This document shows positions 1-8,103 of a stretch of 64,000 nucleotides of DNA, one piece after another. The stretch is taken from positions 124,001 through 188,000 of the forward strand of contig PKTR01000007.1 in assembly GCA_002869065.1 (NCBI GenBank). The letters run 5' to 3'. The notes beneath the pieces were generated by a model. It was not told the origin of the DNA. It saw nothing but the letters and a program-made list of their open reading frames with translations, and searched no databases. The DNA is from Hyphomicrobiales bacterium (GTDB taxonomy: Bacteria; Pseudomonadota; Alphaproteobacteria; Rhizobiales; Rhodobiaceae). Position numbers and translations under genes: made by a program. The stretch's first letter is position 1, and each line of letters starts with the position of its first letter.

Positions 1-242
1 TTGTCGATGAAGCTCGGATTGGTAGCCGAGAAACCGAAATCGATCATGCGGCGCACGGCAAGCGGCACCGCAAGCGTCGCCACCGAGGCCGCGACCAACG
101 CGATGAACGCGGCCAGCACCATGACGCGATAGCGCATAACATAGGGGAACAGCGCCGCCAGCGGCCGCACCGATCGGCTCGACGCGCGTTCCGACGATAT
201 GCCGTTTTCCGTTTCGACTGCTTGTTTTTTTCTACGGGCCAC
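1..242 (-). CDS. ABC exporter, N-terminal transmembrane part (partial, runs off the left edge)
   Basis: Only about the first 80 residues are in the window. After a short basic, polar N-terminus the translation enters a typical ABC-exporter first helix (YVMRYRVMVLAAFIALVAAS), followed by LAVPLAVRRMIDFGFS. This is the usual opening of MsbA-like half-transporters that fuse a transmembrane domain to an ATPase. I chose the GTG start at 242 because a strong AGGGGG ribosome binding site lies just upstream. An in-frame ATG at 281 is possible but has no such site. The ATPase domain would lie outside the window, so the substrate (lipid, drug or peptide) cannot be judged. It is divergent from rpmE. Confidence 0.75.
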   Translation of the reverse strand, partial: MARRKKQAVETENGISSERASSRSVRPLAALFPYVMRYRVMVLAAFIALVAASVATLAVPLAVRRMIDFGFSATNPSFID

Positions 243-449
243 GATTTCCCCCTGAACCCTCTTGCCGCCGGGTGCGTTCATCACACCATTTCGCAAAGAG
301 GATCGGTCTTGTTCGGTCTTCACGGCGCTTTCCGCGCCACATGGCGGAAAAAACGCAAAATTTCGCGCCCTTCGCTTACCCCCTCGCGCCCGTGGTGACA
401 ATCCCAACGGACAAATCGACGGAATTCGGCGAAAGATTGCCGCCGGGAC

Positions 450-478
450 TTGTGCACCGGTCCCCTCTGGGCTATAGG
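450..478 (+). promoter_or_regulatory. Candidate sigma-70 promoter of rpmE
   Basis: In the 369-base gap between the ABC exporter start and rpmE, TTGTGC (450-455) and TATAGG (473-478) are separated by exactly 17 bases, as expected for a housekeeping -35/-10 pair. The start point would be near 485, giving a leader of about 125 bases. I see no other gene or clear structure in 243-611. Assignment is by pattern only. Confidence 0.35.
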
Positions 479-611
479 CTTTCGCCGATTGATGGCGATC
501 TGCGCCGCCTTTTTTGGGACGCGGATCGTTTGTGTATTCCCTCATTCGCCGGATGAGACGCGCCGACAAGCGGCCGAGCGGCCATCTGCAATGAACGAAA
601 GGACCCGTCCC

Positions 612-833
612 ATGAAAAAGGACATCCATCCCGATTACCACGAGATCAAGGTGCAGATGACCGACGGTTCCGAGTTCGTGACCCGTTCGACCTATGGCAG
701 CGAAGGCGACACCCTGCATCTCGACATCGACCCGACCACCCACCCGGCGTGGACCGGCGGTTCGCAGCACCTCATCGACCGTGGCGGTCGCGTGTCGCGC
801 TTCAACAACAAGTTCAAGGGCTTCCTCGGCTAA
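612..833 (+). CDS. rpmE: 50S ribosomal protein L31
   Basis: A 73-residue protein beginning [20 protein letters not shown] and ending in the [12 protein letters not shown] type of tail seen in bacterial L31. It lacks the CxxC zinc-binding cysteines, so it is the zinc-independent form, which is common in Alphaproteobacteria. It is a component of the large ribosomal subunit at the inter-subunit bridge. The ATG at 612 gives the family's usual length; further upstream in-frame starts would add an unconserved extension. It is convergent with rcdA and shares a terminator with it. Confidence 0.95.
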   Translation: MKKDIHPDYHEIKVQMTDGSEFVTRSTYGSEGDTLHLDIDPTTHPAWTGGSQHLIDRGGRVSRFNNKFKGFLG

Positions 834-898
834 GCCAGGGAACCTGTCTCGACCGGCCGCCGCGTTCGCCGCTGGCGCCGGAAAACGAGGCCGACAAA

Positions 899-935
899 GA
901 AAAACCCCGGTCGTTTCGGCCGGGGTTTTGTTTTG
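899..935. terminator. Bidirectional rho-independent terminator between rpmE and rcdA
   Basis: AAAACCCCGG (901-910) pairs with CCGGGGTTTT (920-929), and the arms supply a T-run on either strand. It lies between two convergent genes and can end both transcripts. Confidence 0.85.
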
Positions 936-959
936 CCTGAATTGTGACGGTCGCTGCGA

Positions 960-1508
960 TCAGTCGTCGCTGCCGGTCCCGAAAGCCTGGCTGAGCCGGC
1001 CGAGCTGCGCGGCAACCGGATTGACCGCTTCGCCGCTCGTGGTCGCGTCCTGGCCCTCGTAGATGCCCGAGTCGAGCACCCGGATACGGTCCTGCAGCCG
1101 CGACGAGCGCATGACCAGATCCTTCAGGCTCTGAGGCAGCTCTTCCCAACCGGCGCCGTCCTGCGCGCTCGCAAGCTTGTCGAGGCGGATCTTGGATTTC
1201 TCCTGGCTCGCCTGCTCCAGCGTCATCTCGCCTTCATTGACCGCGCGCTGCAAGAGAAGCCAGGACGCAAGCTGCATCAGCCGCGTCGTCAGCCTCATCG
1301 ACTCCGTCGCATAAGTCAGCGAGGCTGCCCGCGACAGGCCCTTGGACTCCTCGCGGCCCTCACCGTCGAGATAGGCAGCCGTCTCTTCGACAAGCCCCAT
1401 CCCTTCCCGAAACAGGGACATGAAGGCTTCCGATGCCGCCAGCCGGTCCGCGAGGCGGATGGCTGAAGCTTCTGTCACCGGGTCGGTTTGCTTCGTGTTG
1501 TCACTCAT
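960..1508 (-). CDS. rcdA: DUF1465 family protein, RcdA-like regulator of CtrA degradation
   Basis: A 182-residue, mainly helical acidic protein with no membrane segment. The central part (RAASLTYATESMRLTTRLMQ and WLLLQRAVNEGEMTLEQA) matches the three-helix core of the DUF1465 family, whose studied member is Caulobacter RcdA. In that system RcdA is a ClpXP adaptor that works with CpdR and PopA to deliver CtrA and other proteins for degradation at the G1-S transition. The length is close to that of RcdA, and the acidic C-terminus (FGTGSDD) resembles the disordered tail of family members. The family assignment comes from my memory of conserved residues. The cell-cycle role in this organism is inferred from the family. 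Confidence 0.75.
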   Translation of the reverse strand: MSDNTKQTDPVTEASAIRLADRLAASEAFMSLFREGMGLVEETAAYLDGEGREESKGLSRAASLTYATESMRLTTRLMQLASWLLLQRAVNEGEMTLEQASQEKSKIRLDKLASAQDGAGWEELPQSLKDLVMRSSRLQDRIRVLDSGIYEGQDATTSGEAVNPVAAQLGRLSQAFGTGSDD

Positions 1509-1680
1509 ACTGACGCAGTCCGCTTTCTTCTACGCATGCACGCATCTCCGCCCGCTCTCCATCCGGTTCGGAAATGGCACAAGCGGGCGCTCACGGCGAA
1601 ATCTCCGCAATCATCGTGCCAGAAGAGGGCAAAGCTGTGAATGCCACTCTAGCATTCAGGACTGAATCGGCGATTAAGGT

Positions 1681-1790
1681 AAAAAAAGAGCCGCGCGAAG
1701 CGGCTCTCAGGAGTTAACAGGGAGGCGTCAAACAGAGTGGACAGGAGCCACTCAAGATCCAGATGACTGGATGTGTTTAGTAATAAGTTG
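1681..1790 (-). ncRNA. Candidate trans-acting small RNA with three anti-Shine-Dalgarno motifs
   Basis: The 484-base gap between rcdA and the DUF1192 gene contains a compact structured stretch that reads on the minus strand. Hairpin 1 pairs ATCCAG/CTGGAT (1757-1762 with 1767-1772). Hairpin 2 pairs GAGTGG/CCACTC (1735-1740 with 1748-1753) and shows CUCCU in its loop. An unpaired stretch follows with CCUCCC (1725-1720) and CUCCU (1713-1709). The last element is a GC-rich hairpin with a seven-U tail. This hairpin, C/U-rich loop and terminator layout is typical of alphaproteobacterial sRNAs that bind ribosome binding sites. The 5' end is a guess. It could instead be the 3' UTR of the DUF1192 mRNA, whose stop codon is about 200 bases upstream. 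Confidence 0.5.
1682..1707 (-). terminator. Rho-independent terminator (minus strand)
   Basis: GAGCCGC (1688-1694) pairs with GCGGCTC (1700-1706) around a GCGAA/TTCGC loop. On the minus strand it is followed by seven T residues (complement of 1681-1687). The plus strand has no T-run, so the direction is clear. Confidence 0.8.
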
Positions 1791-1796
1791 GAAAGC

Positions 1797-1820
1797 TTAA
1801 CAAAGCGTTAATTTGGTTAA
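1797..1820. promoter_or_regulatory. CtrA-like TTAA half-site cluster
   Basis: Three TTAA half-sites occur in 24 bases: 1797-1800, 1808-1811 (7-base spacer) and 1817-1820 (5-base spacer). The CtrA consensus is TTAA-N7-TTAAC. The first pair has the right spacing but T or G in place of the final C. The cluster sits just upstream of the candidate small RNA on the minus strand. The flanking 1770-1900 region is AT-rich, so chance occurrence is a real possibility. Confidence 0.35.
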
Positions 1821-1992
1821 TTTACTTATTTCACTACGATTCTAGGAAAATAGTGAGAAAGAAAGCTGCGCTGCAACAACATGGATCTGACGCCATCTTT
1901 CAGAGATTGGGAAAGCAAGTAGCCGCCATCAACTTCACACAGTCGTGATCGGCGCCTTTGCCGCTCTCCCGCACAGCCCAGCCGGACGCCCG

Positions 1993-2187
1993 CTAGCTCT
2001 TGAAAAAGGCATCCGCCGCCGAGCGCGACTTTTCCTTGCCCGCGATTTCGCGCTCCACCCGCTCGATCTCGTCGCGCAACAGTGCCAACCGATCCTCGAG
2101 CTCGGCCACCGAGAGCTGCGACAGGTCCTGCCCGACCTCATGCGTCACCGGCCGCTTCACCGGCCTGTCATCATCGAATAGTGCCAT
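1993..2187 (-). CDS. DUF1192 family small coiled-coil protein
   Basis: A 64-residue acidic protein starting MALFDDDRPVKRPVTHEVGQ, then a single charged helix (LSQLSVAELEDRLALLRDEI) and ending ADAFFKS. This matches DUF1192, a short alphaproteobacterial family of unknown function. The helix has heptad-like leucines and probably forms a coiled coil. I took the ATG at 2187 because conservation begins at MALFDDD. The longer in-frame reading adds a basic, non-conserved stretch. It is divergent from the quinone oxidoreductase gene, with about 160 bases between them. Confidence 0.8.
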   Translation of the reverse strand: MALFDDDRPVKRPVTHEVGQDLSQLSVAELEDRLALLRDEIERVEREIAGKEKSRSAADAFFKS

Positions 2188-2345
2188 ATCGGACCTCTTC
2201 TTCCCGCCTTCGCGTGCTCGCCGCACGCGACCGCAAAATCTTTACCGCCTTCCGGGCGAGCGGGACCCGAAACAGGTTCCCACCTTCAAAAACTCGAACT
2301 AGTTTACACGCCAACGACACCCTGAATCGAGCGGAAGGACCAGCC

Positions 2346-3353
2346 ATGACCGGTGCCACCCCTGAAACCATGATCGCGATCGGCATCAGCGAACCCGGCG
2401 GCCCGCAGGTCCTCGTGCCGGAGAACCGCCCGGTGCCGCACGCCTATGAAGGCGAGATCCTGATCAAGGTCGCCGCCGCCGGCATCAACAGACCCGATGT
2501 GCTGCAGCGCCAGGGCCTCTATCCGCCGCCGAAAGGCGCTTCCGACATTCCAGGGCTCGAGGTGGCCGGCGAGGTCGTCGCACTCGGTCGCGGCGTCGAC
2601 CGCTGGCAGGTCGGCGACCAGGTCTGCGCCCTCGTCACCGGTGGCGGCTACGGCGAATACTGCGTCGCCAACGAGGCTGCGACGCTGCCCGTCCCGGAAG
2701 GCCTGTCGATGGTCGAGGCCGCTGCCCTGCCGGAAACCTTCTTCACCGTGTGGTCGAACGTCTTCATGCGCGGCGGCCTGAAGCTCAACGAGACCTTCCT
2801 CGTCCACGGCGGCACGTCGGGCATCGGCACCACCGCCATCCAGCTCGCCAAGGCGTTTGGCGCCACCGTGCTCGCCACCGCCGGCAGCGAGGAGAAGTGT
2901 GAGAAATGCCGTGAACTCGGCGCCGATCACGCCATCAACTACCTGACCACCGATTTCGTCGACGCGGTGAAGTCGGCCACCGGCGGCCACGGCGCCGATG
3001 TCATCCTCGACATGGTTGGCGGCGACTACATCGAGCGCAACTACTCGGCCGCGGCCATCGAGGGCCGCATCGTTCAGATCGCCTTCCTCAACGGATCGAG
3101 CGCCGAGGTCGATTTCCGCCGCCTCATGCTGAAGCGCCTGACCCATACCGGCTCGACGCTGCGCGCCCGCGAGATCCCGTTCAAGGCCTCCGTTGCTGCG
3201 GCTTTGAAGCAGAAGGTCTGGCCGCTGATCGAAGCCGGCAAGGTCCGCCCGGTGATCGACTCGACCTACCCGCTTGCCGACGCCGCTGCCGGCCACGCGC
3301 GGATGGATTCCGGCAAGCACATCGGCAAGATCGTACTCACCGTCGGAACCTGA
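2346..3353 (+). CDS. NAD(P)H-quinone oxidoreductase, PIG3/zeta-crystallin family
   Basis: A 335-residue medium-chain dehydrogenase/reductase without the structural zinc lobe. The N-terminal GroES-like domain carries GINRPDVLQRQGLYPPPKGA and IPGLEVAGEVVALG. The Rossmann domain has VHGGTSGIGTTAIQLAKAFG, the AxxGxxG-like nucleotide-binding signature. These are hallmarks of the TP53I3/PIG3 and QOR group, which reduces quinones with NADPH. The length is normal for the family. A GGAAGGA site precedes the ATG at 2346. The physiological substrate is not evident from the context. Confidence 0.9.
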   Translation: MTGATPETMIAIGISEPGGPQVLVPENRPVPHAYEGEILIKVAAAGINRPDVLQRQGLYPPPKGASDIPGLEVAGEVVALGRGVDRWQVGDQVCALVTGGGYGEYCVANEAATLPVPEGLSMVEAAALPETFFTVWSNVFMRGGLKLNETFLVHGGTSGIGTTAIQLAKAFGATVLATAGSEEKCEKCRELGADHAINYLTTDFVDAVKSATGGHGADVILDMVGGDYIERNYSAAAIEGRIVQIAFLNGSSAEVDFRRLMLKRLTHTGSTLRAREIPFKASVAAALKQKVWPLIEAGKVRPVIDSTYPLADAAAGHARMDSGKHIGKIVLTVGT

Positions 3354-3493
3354 CGAGACCGCCCCGGCGAGTCCGTATTTCGACGCCCCTCAGACCCCTG
3401 CCGCATCCCCAATGCGACAGGGGGGTGCGGTGCATGTGTCGCAGGCGAATATACGTAGTTTCCCTTGAGCGGCGCGCCGCCAGCCCATAAAAA

Positions 3494-3507
3494 TTGATCT
3501 AGATCAA
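3494..3507. promoter_or_regulatory. FixK/FNR (Anr) binding site
   Basis: TTGATCTAGATCAA is a perfect palindrome matching the FNR/FixK consensus TTGAT-N4-ATCAA. It lies 103 bases upstream of the start codon at 3610. If used as a class II site at about -41.5, transcription would start near 3542. This implies low-oxygen control of the downstream small membrane protein. Confidence 0.75.
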
Positions 3508-3609
3508 ATCAGCAGAAAGTGTGCCCCGCGGCCGGAAATACGTCCGGCAGCGAACGGAGGGGCTTTGCCAAATCAAAGTCGAAAGCAACGCAACCAAGGA
3601 ACGCCAATC

Positions 3610-3831
3610 ATGACTGCAGCAACACTGACCGAACGCCTTCCGCTCATCGGCTGGAGCGTCCGCGGCCTGCGTACCGGCAAGACCGAGTCGCAAGTCCTCT
3701 TTGCCATCAACTGCTTCCTCGCCTGGATGTTCGCCATCGCCTATTTCGGCTACCCGGCATTCTTCGGCGCGGTTCTCCTTTCGGTGCCGGTGATGTTCGC
3801 AATCATCATCCGCATCACGCTCGGCAAATAG
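3610..3831 (+). CDS. Small two-helix membrane protein downstream of a FixK box
   Basis: A 73-residue protein with a polar N-terminus (MTAATLTERLPLIGWSVRGL) and two hydrophobic segments, about residues 28-47 (QVLFAINCFLAWMFAIAYFG) and 48-70. It ends in a short basic tail. I do not recognise the family. The ATG at 3610 has AAGGA about 10 bases upstream; an in-frame TTG at 3565 is less likely. It stands alone between a FixK-type operator and a strong terminator, so it appears to be a monocistronic, oxygen-controlled gene. It could be an accessory subunit of a respiratory complex or another small stress protein. That is inference from the operator only. Confidence 0.7.
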   Translation: MTAATLTERLPLIGWSVRGLRTGKTESQVLFAINCFLAWMFAIAYFGYPAFFGAVLLSVPVMFAIIIRITLGK

Positions 3832-3905
3832 GTTTTCCGACAGCAAAGCCGCGCGGGTAACATGCCGGCAGCGCGACTGAGCGAACAGAAAACGGACTTT
3901 CAAGA

Positions 3906-3937
3906 ACCCCGGCAAAGCAACCTGCCGGGGTCTTTTG
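3906..3937 (+). terminator. Rho-independent terminator after the small membrane protein
   Basis: ACCCCGGCA (3906-3914) pairs with TGCCGGGGT (3923-3931), followed by TCTTTT. Confidence 0.85.
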
Positions 3938-4069
3938 TCGGCAACACTGCATGGTGAATTGCAAAACCGCCGATTCGCCCCTATATTCCTGCCATTCCCA
4001 GTCAGATTTGACGAATTTGCAGCTTCGCCCGGGAACCGAGCGGCGAAGCGCAGTGGAGGAGTTATTGCA

Positions 4070-4777
4070 ATGGCGAACACGCCCCTGATGCCGAAGGCAA
4101 CGGCCGTCTGGTTGGTCGACAACACAGCGCTGAGCTTCGATCAGATCGCCGCTTTTTGCAGACTTCACCCGCTTGAGGTGAAGGCGATTGCCGACGGCGA
4201 CGCCGCGCAGGGCATCAAGGGTCTCGACCCGGTTCAGACCGGTCAGCTGACCCGCGAGGAAATCGAGAAGGCGCAGAAGAACCCGGCGCACAAGCTGTCG
4301 CTGGCCGACCCGAAGGTTCGCGTGCCGGAATCGCGTCGCCGCGGTCCCCGCTACACGCCGGTGTCGCGCCGCCAGGACCGCCCGAACGCCATTCTCTGGC
4401 TGCTGCGCAACCATCCCGAGTTGAAGGACAGCCAGATCATGCGCCTCGTCGGCACCACCAAGCCGACGATCCAGTCGATCCGCGAACGCACCCACTGGAA
4501 CGCCGCCAATCTGACGCCGACCGATCCGGTCGCGCTTGGCCTGTGCAGCCAGATCGAACTCGACCTCGAAGTCGAGAAGGCGTCGAAGAACCTGCCGCGT
4601 CCGATGGAAGGTGCGACCCTGCTGTCGGTCGACGAGTCGACCGCGCCGGATCCGTTCGCGATGATCCCGGGCTCGACCGTCGAGGAAGAGCCGGAAGAAG
4701 AAGAGCTCGACGCCGCACTTGTGTTCGCCAAGCTGAACGCCATGAAGGACGAGACGCCGGAGGAAGACGAGGAGTAA
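4070..4777 (+). CDS. trcR: Cell cycle transcriptional regulator TrcR (DUF1013)
   Basis: A 235-residue protein starting MANTPLMPKATAVWLVDNTA. It is conserved through VKAIADGDAAQGIKGLDPVQ and a basic segment (RVPESRRRGPRYTPVSRRQD). A helix-turn-helix-like stretch follows (HPELKDSQIMRLVGTTKPTI), then a very acidic C-terminal tail. This is the DUF1013 family, annotated in Alphaproteobacteria as TrcR. The central HTH suggests DNA binding. A GGAGGA site lies 9 bases before the ATG at 4070. It is monocistronic with its own terminator. The cell-cycle role is family annotation, not visible in the sequence. Confidence 0.85.
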   Translation: MANTPLMPKATAVWLVDNTALSFDQIAAFCRLHPLEVKAIADGDAAQGIKGLDPVQTGQLTREEIEKAQKNPAHKLSLADPKVRVPESRRRGPRYTPVSRRQDRPNAILWLLRNHPELKDSQIMRLVGTTKPTIQSIRERTHWNAANLTPTDPVALGLCSQIELDLEVEKASKNLPRPMEGATLLSVDESTAPDPFAMIPGSTVEEEPEEEELDAALVFAKLNAMKDETPEEDEE

Positions 4778-4813
4778 GCCTCGCCCCTGTCGCCCCCTAA
4801 CGCCCCGAAACGC

Positions 4814-4844
4814 AAAGAGCGCGGCCCGCCCGCGCTCTTTTTTG
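4814..4844 (+). terminator. Rho-independent terminator of trcR
   Basis: AAAGAGCGCGG (4814-4824) pairs with CCGCGCTCTTT (4830-4840) and runs into a T-tract. Confidence 0.9.
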
Positions 4845-4853
4845 TCCGCACGC

Positions 4854-4890
4854 ACGAAAAACAAAACCCCGGCGAGGTGTCGCCGGGGTT
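4854..4890 (-). terminator. Rho-independent terminator of the SDR gene
   Basis: ACCCCGGCGA (4866-4875) pairs with TCGCCGGGGT (4880-4889). On the minus strand it is followed by TTTTGTTTTT. It faces the trcR terminator between two convergent genes. Confidence 0.85.
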
Positions 4891-4921
4891 TCGATCCGTA
4901 CAGTGACGATTTCCGGGGCGC

Positions 4922-5710
4922 TCAGGCCTCGTCGACGGGCACCGTGTAATTGAGCGGCAGCCGACCGCCATCCGCATAGAGCGTCTGCCCGGTCATGTAG
5001 CTGGCCGCGTCGGACGCCAGGAACGTCGCGATCGAGGCGATCTCGTGCGGCTCGCCGATCCGCCCCATCGGCGTGCGCGACAGGATGCGGTTGCGCGCCG
5101 TCGGGTCGGAATTCACCGAAGACAGCATCTCCGTCATGATCGAGCCCGGGCCAATCGCGTTGACCCGGATGCCGTAGGGTGCCAGCGACAGCGCCATCAC
5201 CTTGGTGAGCTGGTTCACGCCGCCCTTCGAAATCGAATAGGGCACCTGGTTGGCGATCGCGAACACCGCGTTGATCGACGACATGTTGACGATCGCGCCC
5301 GGTGCGCCGCCTTCCTTCACGGTCTCGACCATGTGCCGTGCAACCGCCTGGCCGGTCAGGAACATGCCCTTCAGATTGACCCGCAGCACGCGGTCGAAAT
5401 CGGCTTCTTCAAGCTCAAGGAAATCGGCGCCATGCACGATGCCGGCGTTGTTCGCCAGAACGTCAATCGCGCTGTAGCGGTCGAGCGTCGCGGCCACCAG
5501 ATTGCGCACGTCGAGCCGCTCGCCGACGTCGCAATGCACGAAGCTCGCTTCGCCCTGCCGGGACAATTCCTCGGCAGTCGCCACGCCCGCGTCTTCGTCA
5601 ATGTCGGAGACGATGACCCGCGCGCCTTCGGCAACGAAACGGCGGGCAATGGCGTAGCCGATGCCGCGCGCGGCGCCGGTCACGATGGCGACTTTGTTTT
5701 CAAGGGTCAC
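4922..5710 (-). CDS. SDR family NAD(P)-dependent oxidoreductase
   Basis: A 262-residue classical short-chain dehydrogenase. The cofactor motif TGAARGIGYAIARRF is near residue 11, NNAG (LANNAGIVHG) near 88, the catalytic serine is in NMSSINAVF, and YSISKGG supplies the catalytic Tyr and Lys. An Asp follows the second strand (IVSDIDED), which favours NAD(H). The start is a GTG at 5710 with GGGAGG 8 bases upstream. It is probably monocistronic, between its own terminator and the prpE terminator. The substrate cannot be deduced; 3-oxoacyl reductase or sugar/steroid dehydrogenase annotations would all be guesses. Confidence 0.88.
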   Translation of the reverse strand: MTLENKVAIVTGAARGIGYAIARRFVAEGARVIVSDIDEDAGVATAEELSRQGEASFVHCDVGERLDVRNLVAATLDRYSAIDVLANNAGIVHGADFLELEEADFDRVLRVNLKGMFLTGQAVARHMVETVKEGGAPGAIVNMSSINAVFAIANQVPYSISKGGVNQLTKVMALSLAPYGIRVNAIGPGSIMTEMLSSVNSDPTARNRILSRTPMGRIGEPHEIASIATFLASDAASYMTGQTLYADGGRLPLNYTVPVDEA

Positions 5711-5825
5711 GATGTGACCTCCCTCGGTTCGGATTGGACGATGCCTCTATACCTGAACGGCGCCCGTCCGTGACCCCTCGGCGCGAAAATTTCCGCGCTA
5801 TTCACATGCCCCGCGACCACGACAG

Positions 5826-5864
5826 CAAAAAGCCCGGCCGCATCCAAAGGGACACGGCCGGGCA
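5826..5864 (-). terminator. Rho-independent terminator of prpE
   Basis: GCCCGGCCG (5832-5840) pairs with CGGCCGGGC (5855-5863), with a T-run on the minus strand (complement of 5827-5831). Confidence 0.85.
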
Positions 5865-5896
5865 ATTTCAGAGGCTTGCGCCTGGGCGGACCGGCG

Positions 5897-7804
5897 TCAG
5901 ACGCCGATGCCGTGCTCTTTCAGCGCTTCCTCGATTTCGTCGAGAATGCCCGGATCATCGATCGTCGCCGGCATCTTGTATTCCTCACCGTCGGCGATCT
6001 GGCGCATCGTGCCGCGCAGGATCTTGCCGGAGCGGGTCTTCGGCAGGCGGTCGACAGTGATCGCTATCTTGAAGGCGGCAACCGGGCCGATCTTCTCGCG
6101 CACCAGCTTGATGAGCTCCTTCTCGATCTCCTCATGCGACTTGGTCACACCCGACTTCAGCACCACGAAACCGCACGGCATCTGGCCCTTCAGCTTGTCG
6201 GCGATGCCGATGACGGCGCATTCTGCAACATCGGGATGGCTGGCGAGAACCTCTTCCATGCCACCCGTCGACAACCGGTGGCCGGCGACGTTGATGATGT
6301 CGTCGGTGCGCGCCATGATGAAGAGATAGCCGTCCTCATCCATGTAGCCCGCGTCCGCCGTCTTGTAGTAGCCGGGGAACTCGGCAAGATAGGCGTCGTG
6401 GAAGCGCTTCTCGGCGTTCCACAGCGTCGGCAGGCAGCCCGGCGGCAGCGGCAGCTTGACGACGATATTGCCGAGCGAGCCCTGCGCGACCGGATGGCCG
6501 GCATCGTCGAGCACCTGCACGTCGTAGCCCGGCATCGGCACGGTCGGCGAACCGTACTTGACCGGCAGCATGCCGAGCCCAACCGGATTGCCGGCGATCG
6601 CCCAGGCCGTTTCCGTCTGCCACCAGTGATCGATCACCGGCACGTTGAGCATCTTCTCCGCCCACTGGATGGTGTCCGGGTCGGCGCGCTCGCCGGCCAG
6701 GAACAGCGTGCGCAGGCTGGTCATGTCGTACTTGCCGATGAACTCGCCATTCGGGTCGTCGCGCTTGATGGCGCGGAAGGCCGTCGGCGCGGTGAACAGC
6801 GCCGAGACGCTGTGTTCCGAAATGACCCGCCAGAAGGTGCCGGCGTCCGGCGTGCCGACCGGCTTGCCCTCGAACACGATGGTCGTGCAGCCATGCAAGA
6901 GCGGCGCGTAGCAGATATAGGAGTGGCCGACGACCCAGCCGACATCCGACGCGGCCCAGAACACCTCGCCCGGCTCGATGCCGTAGACACCGTGCATCGA
7001 CCATTTCAGCGCCACCATGTGACCGCCATTGTCGCGCACGACGCCCTTCGGCTGACCGGTGGTGCCCGACGTATACAGAATGTACAGCGGATCCGTTGCG
7101 GCGACCGGCACGCACGGCACCTCGCGGCCCGCCGCATCGGCCTCGTCGGTCAGCGCGCCGAGATCGAAATCGCGCCCCTCGATGAGGTCGGCGGTGACTT
7201 CCTCGCGCTGCAGGATGAGGCAGCTCTCAACCTTGTGGCTGCTCAGTTCGATGGCGCCGTCGAGCAGCGGCTTGTAGGGGATGACGCGGCCCGGCTCGAT
7301 GCCGCAGGAGGCCGAGACGATCATCTTCGGCTTGGCGTCCTCGATGCGGGTCGCAAGCTCGTTCGCCGCGAAGCCGCCGAACACCACCGAATGCACCGCG
7401 CCGAGGCGGGCGCAGGCGAGCATCGCCATGACCGCTTCGGGGATCATCGGCATGTAGATGATGACGCGGTCGCCCTTCTCGATGCCCTTGTCCTGCATGA
7501 CGGCGGCCATCGCCTGAACCCGCTCGAGCAGTTCGGCGTAGGTGTAGCTCGCCTTGCGGCCGGTGATGGGAGAATCATAGATCAGCGCGGCCTGGCCCGG
7601 GCGGCCCCGCTCGACGTGACGGTCGAGGCAGTTGTAGCAGGTGTTGCACTCGGCGCCGACGAACCAACGGCCATAGGCGCCTGCGTCCGCATCGAGCACC
7701 TTGTCCCACGGCTTATACCAGTCGATTTCCGCCGCGGCCTTCGCCCAGAACTCTTCCGGGTGGGCTTTCCAGCCTTCATAGATCTCGTTGTACTTGCTTG
7801 CCAT
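5897..7804 (-). CDS. prpE: Propionyl-CoA synthetase
   Basis: A 635-residue acyl-CoA synthetase of the acetate/propionate group. The N-terminal ACS domain has YNEIYEGWKAHPEEFWAKAA and GAECNTCYNCLDRHV. The AMP-binding P-loop YTSGTTGQPKG is at residues 244-254. GWVVGHSYI is the family motif seen in PrpE, where acetyl-CoA synthetase has a Trp-containing acyl pocket. The acetylatable lysine is K594 in PKTRSGKILRG. It activates propionate with ATP and CoA. The length matches PrpE rather than the slightly longer Acs. The start at 7804 follows a GGGAGGA site. No methylcitrate or propionyl-CoA carboxylase genes are nearby. Confidence 0.88.
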   Translation of the reverse strand: MASKYNEIYEGWKAHPEEFWAKAAAEIDWYKPWDKVLDADAGAYGRWFVGAECNTCYNCLDRHVERGRPGQAALIYDSPITGRKASYTYAELLERVQAMAAVMQDKGIEKGDRVIIYMPMIPEAVMAMLACARLGAVHSVVFGGFAANELATRIEDAKPKMIVSASCGIEPGRVIPYKPLLDGAIELSSHKVESCLILQREEVTADLIEGRDFDLGALTDEADAAGREVPCVPVAATDPLYILYTSGTTGQPKGVVRDNGGHMVALKWSMHGVYGIEPGEVFWAASDVGWVVGHSYICYAPLLHGCTTIVFEGKPVGTPDAGTFWRVISEHSVSALFTAPTAFRAIKRDDPNGEFIGKYDMTSLRTLFLAGERADPDTIQWAEKMLNVPVIDHWWQTETAWAIAGNPVGLGMLPVKYGSPTVPMPGYDVQVLDDAGHPVAQGSLGNIVVKLPLPPGCLPTLWNAEKRFHDAYLAEFPGYYKTADAGYMDEDGYLFIMARTDDIINVAGHRLSTGGMEEVLASHPDVAECAVIGIADKLKGQMPCGFVVLKSGVTKSHEEIEKELIKLVREKIGPVAAFKIAITVDRLPKTRSGKILRGTMRQIADGEEYKMPATIDDPGILDEIEEALKEHGIGV

Positions 7805-8103
7805 TCAGTGATCCTCCCGTCTGCGCGGTGCGCAGCGTTGCCTCCCCTGTTGCGCGTAGCGCAGAGTCTTTCCATCGACCGGCGGAATGCAAGTCGACCT
7901 TCGGCGATATCAGTGGAAGCCCTTAGCGGCCTGCCGTCGCATGGGGCTGCCCGACGCAAGCGCGTGCCGCCGCCCTCATCGCGCTTGACTTCGCCGCGCG
8001 CGCGCCCGATCACCAACCATACTCAGCCACGCGAAACGGGCAAAGCCAAGCGGATGAAAAGGCGATCACAAATGCGCATGACAGCCGCAACGGGCGCCAG
8101 CCG

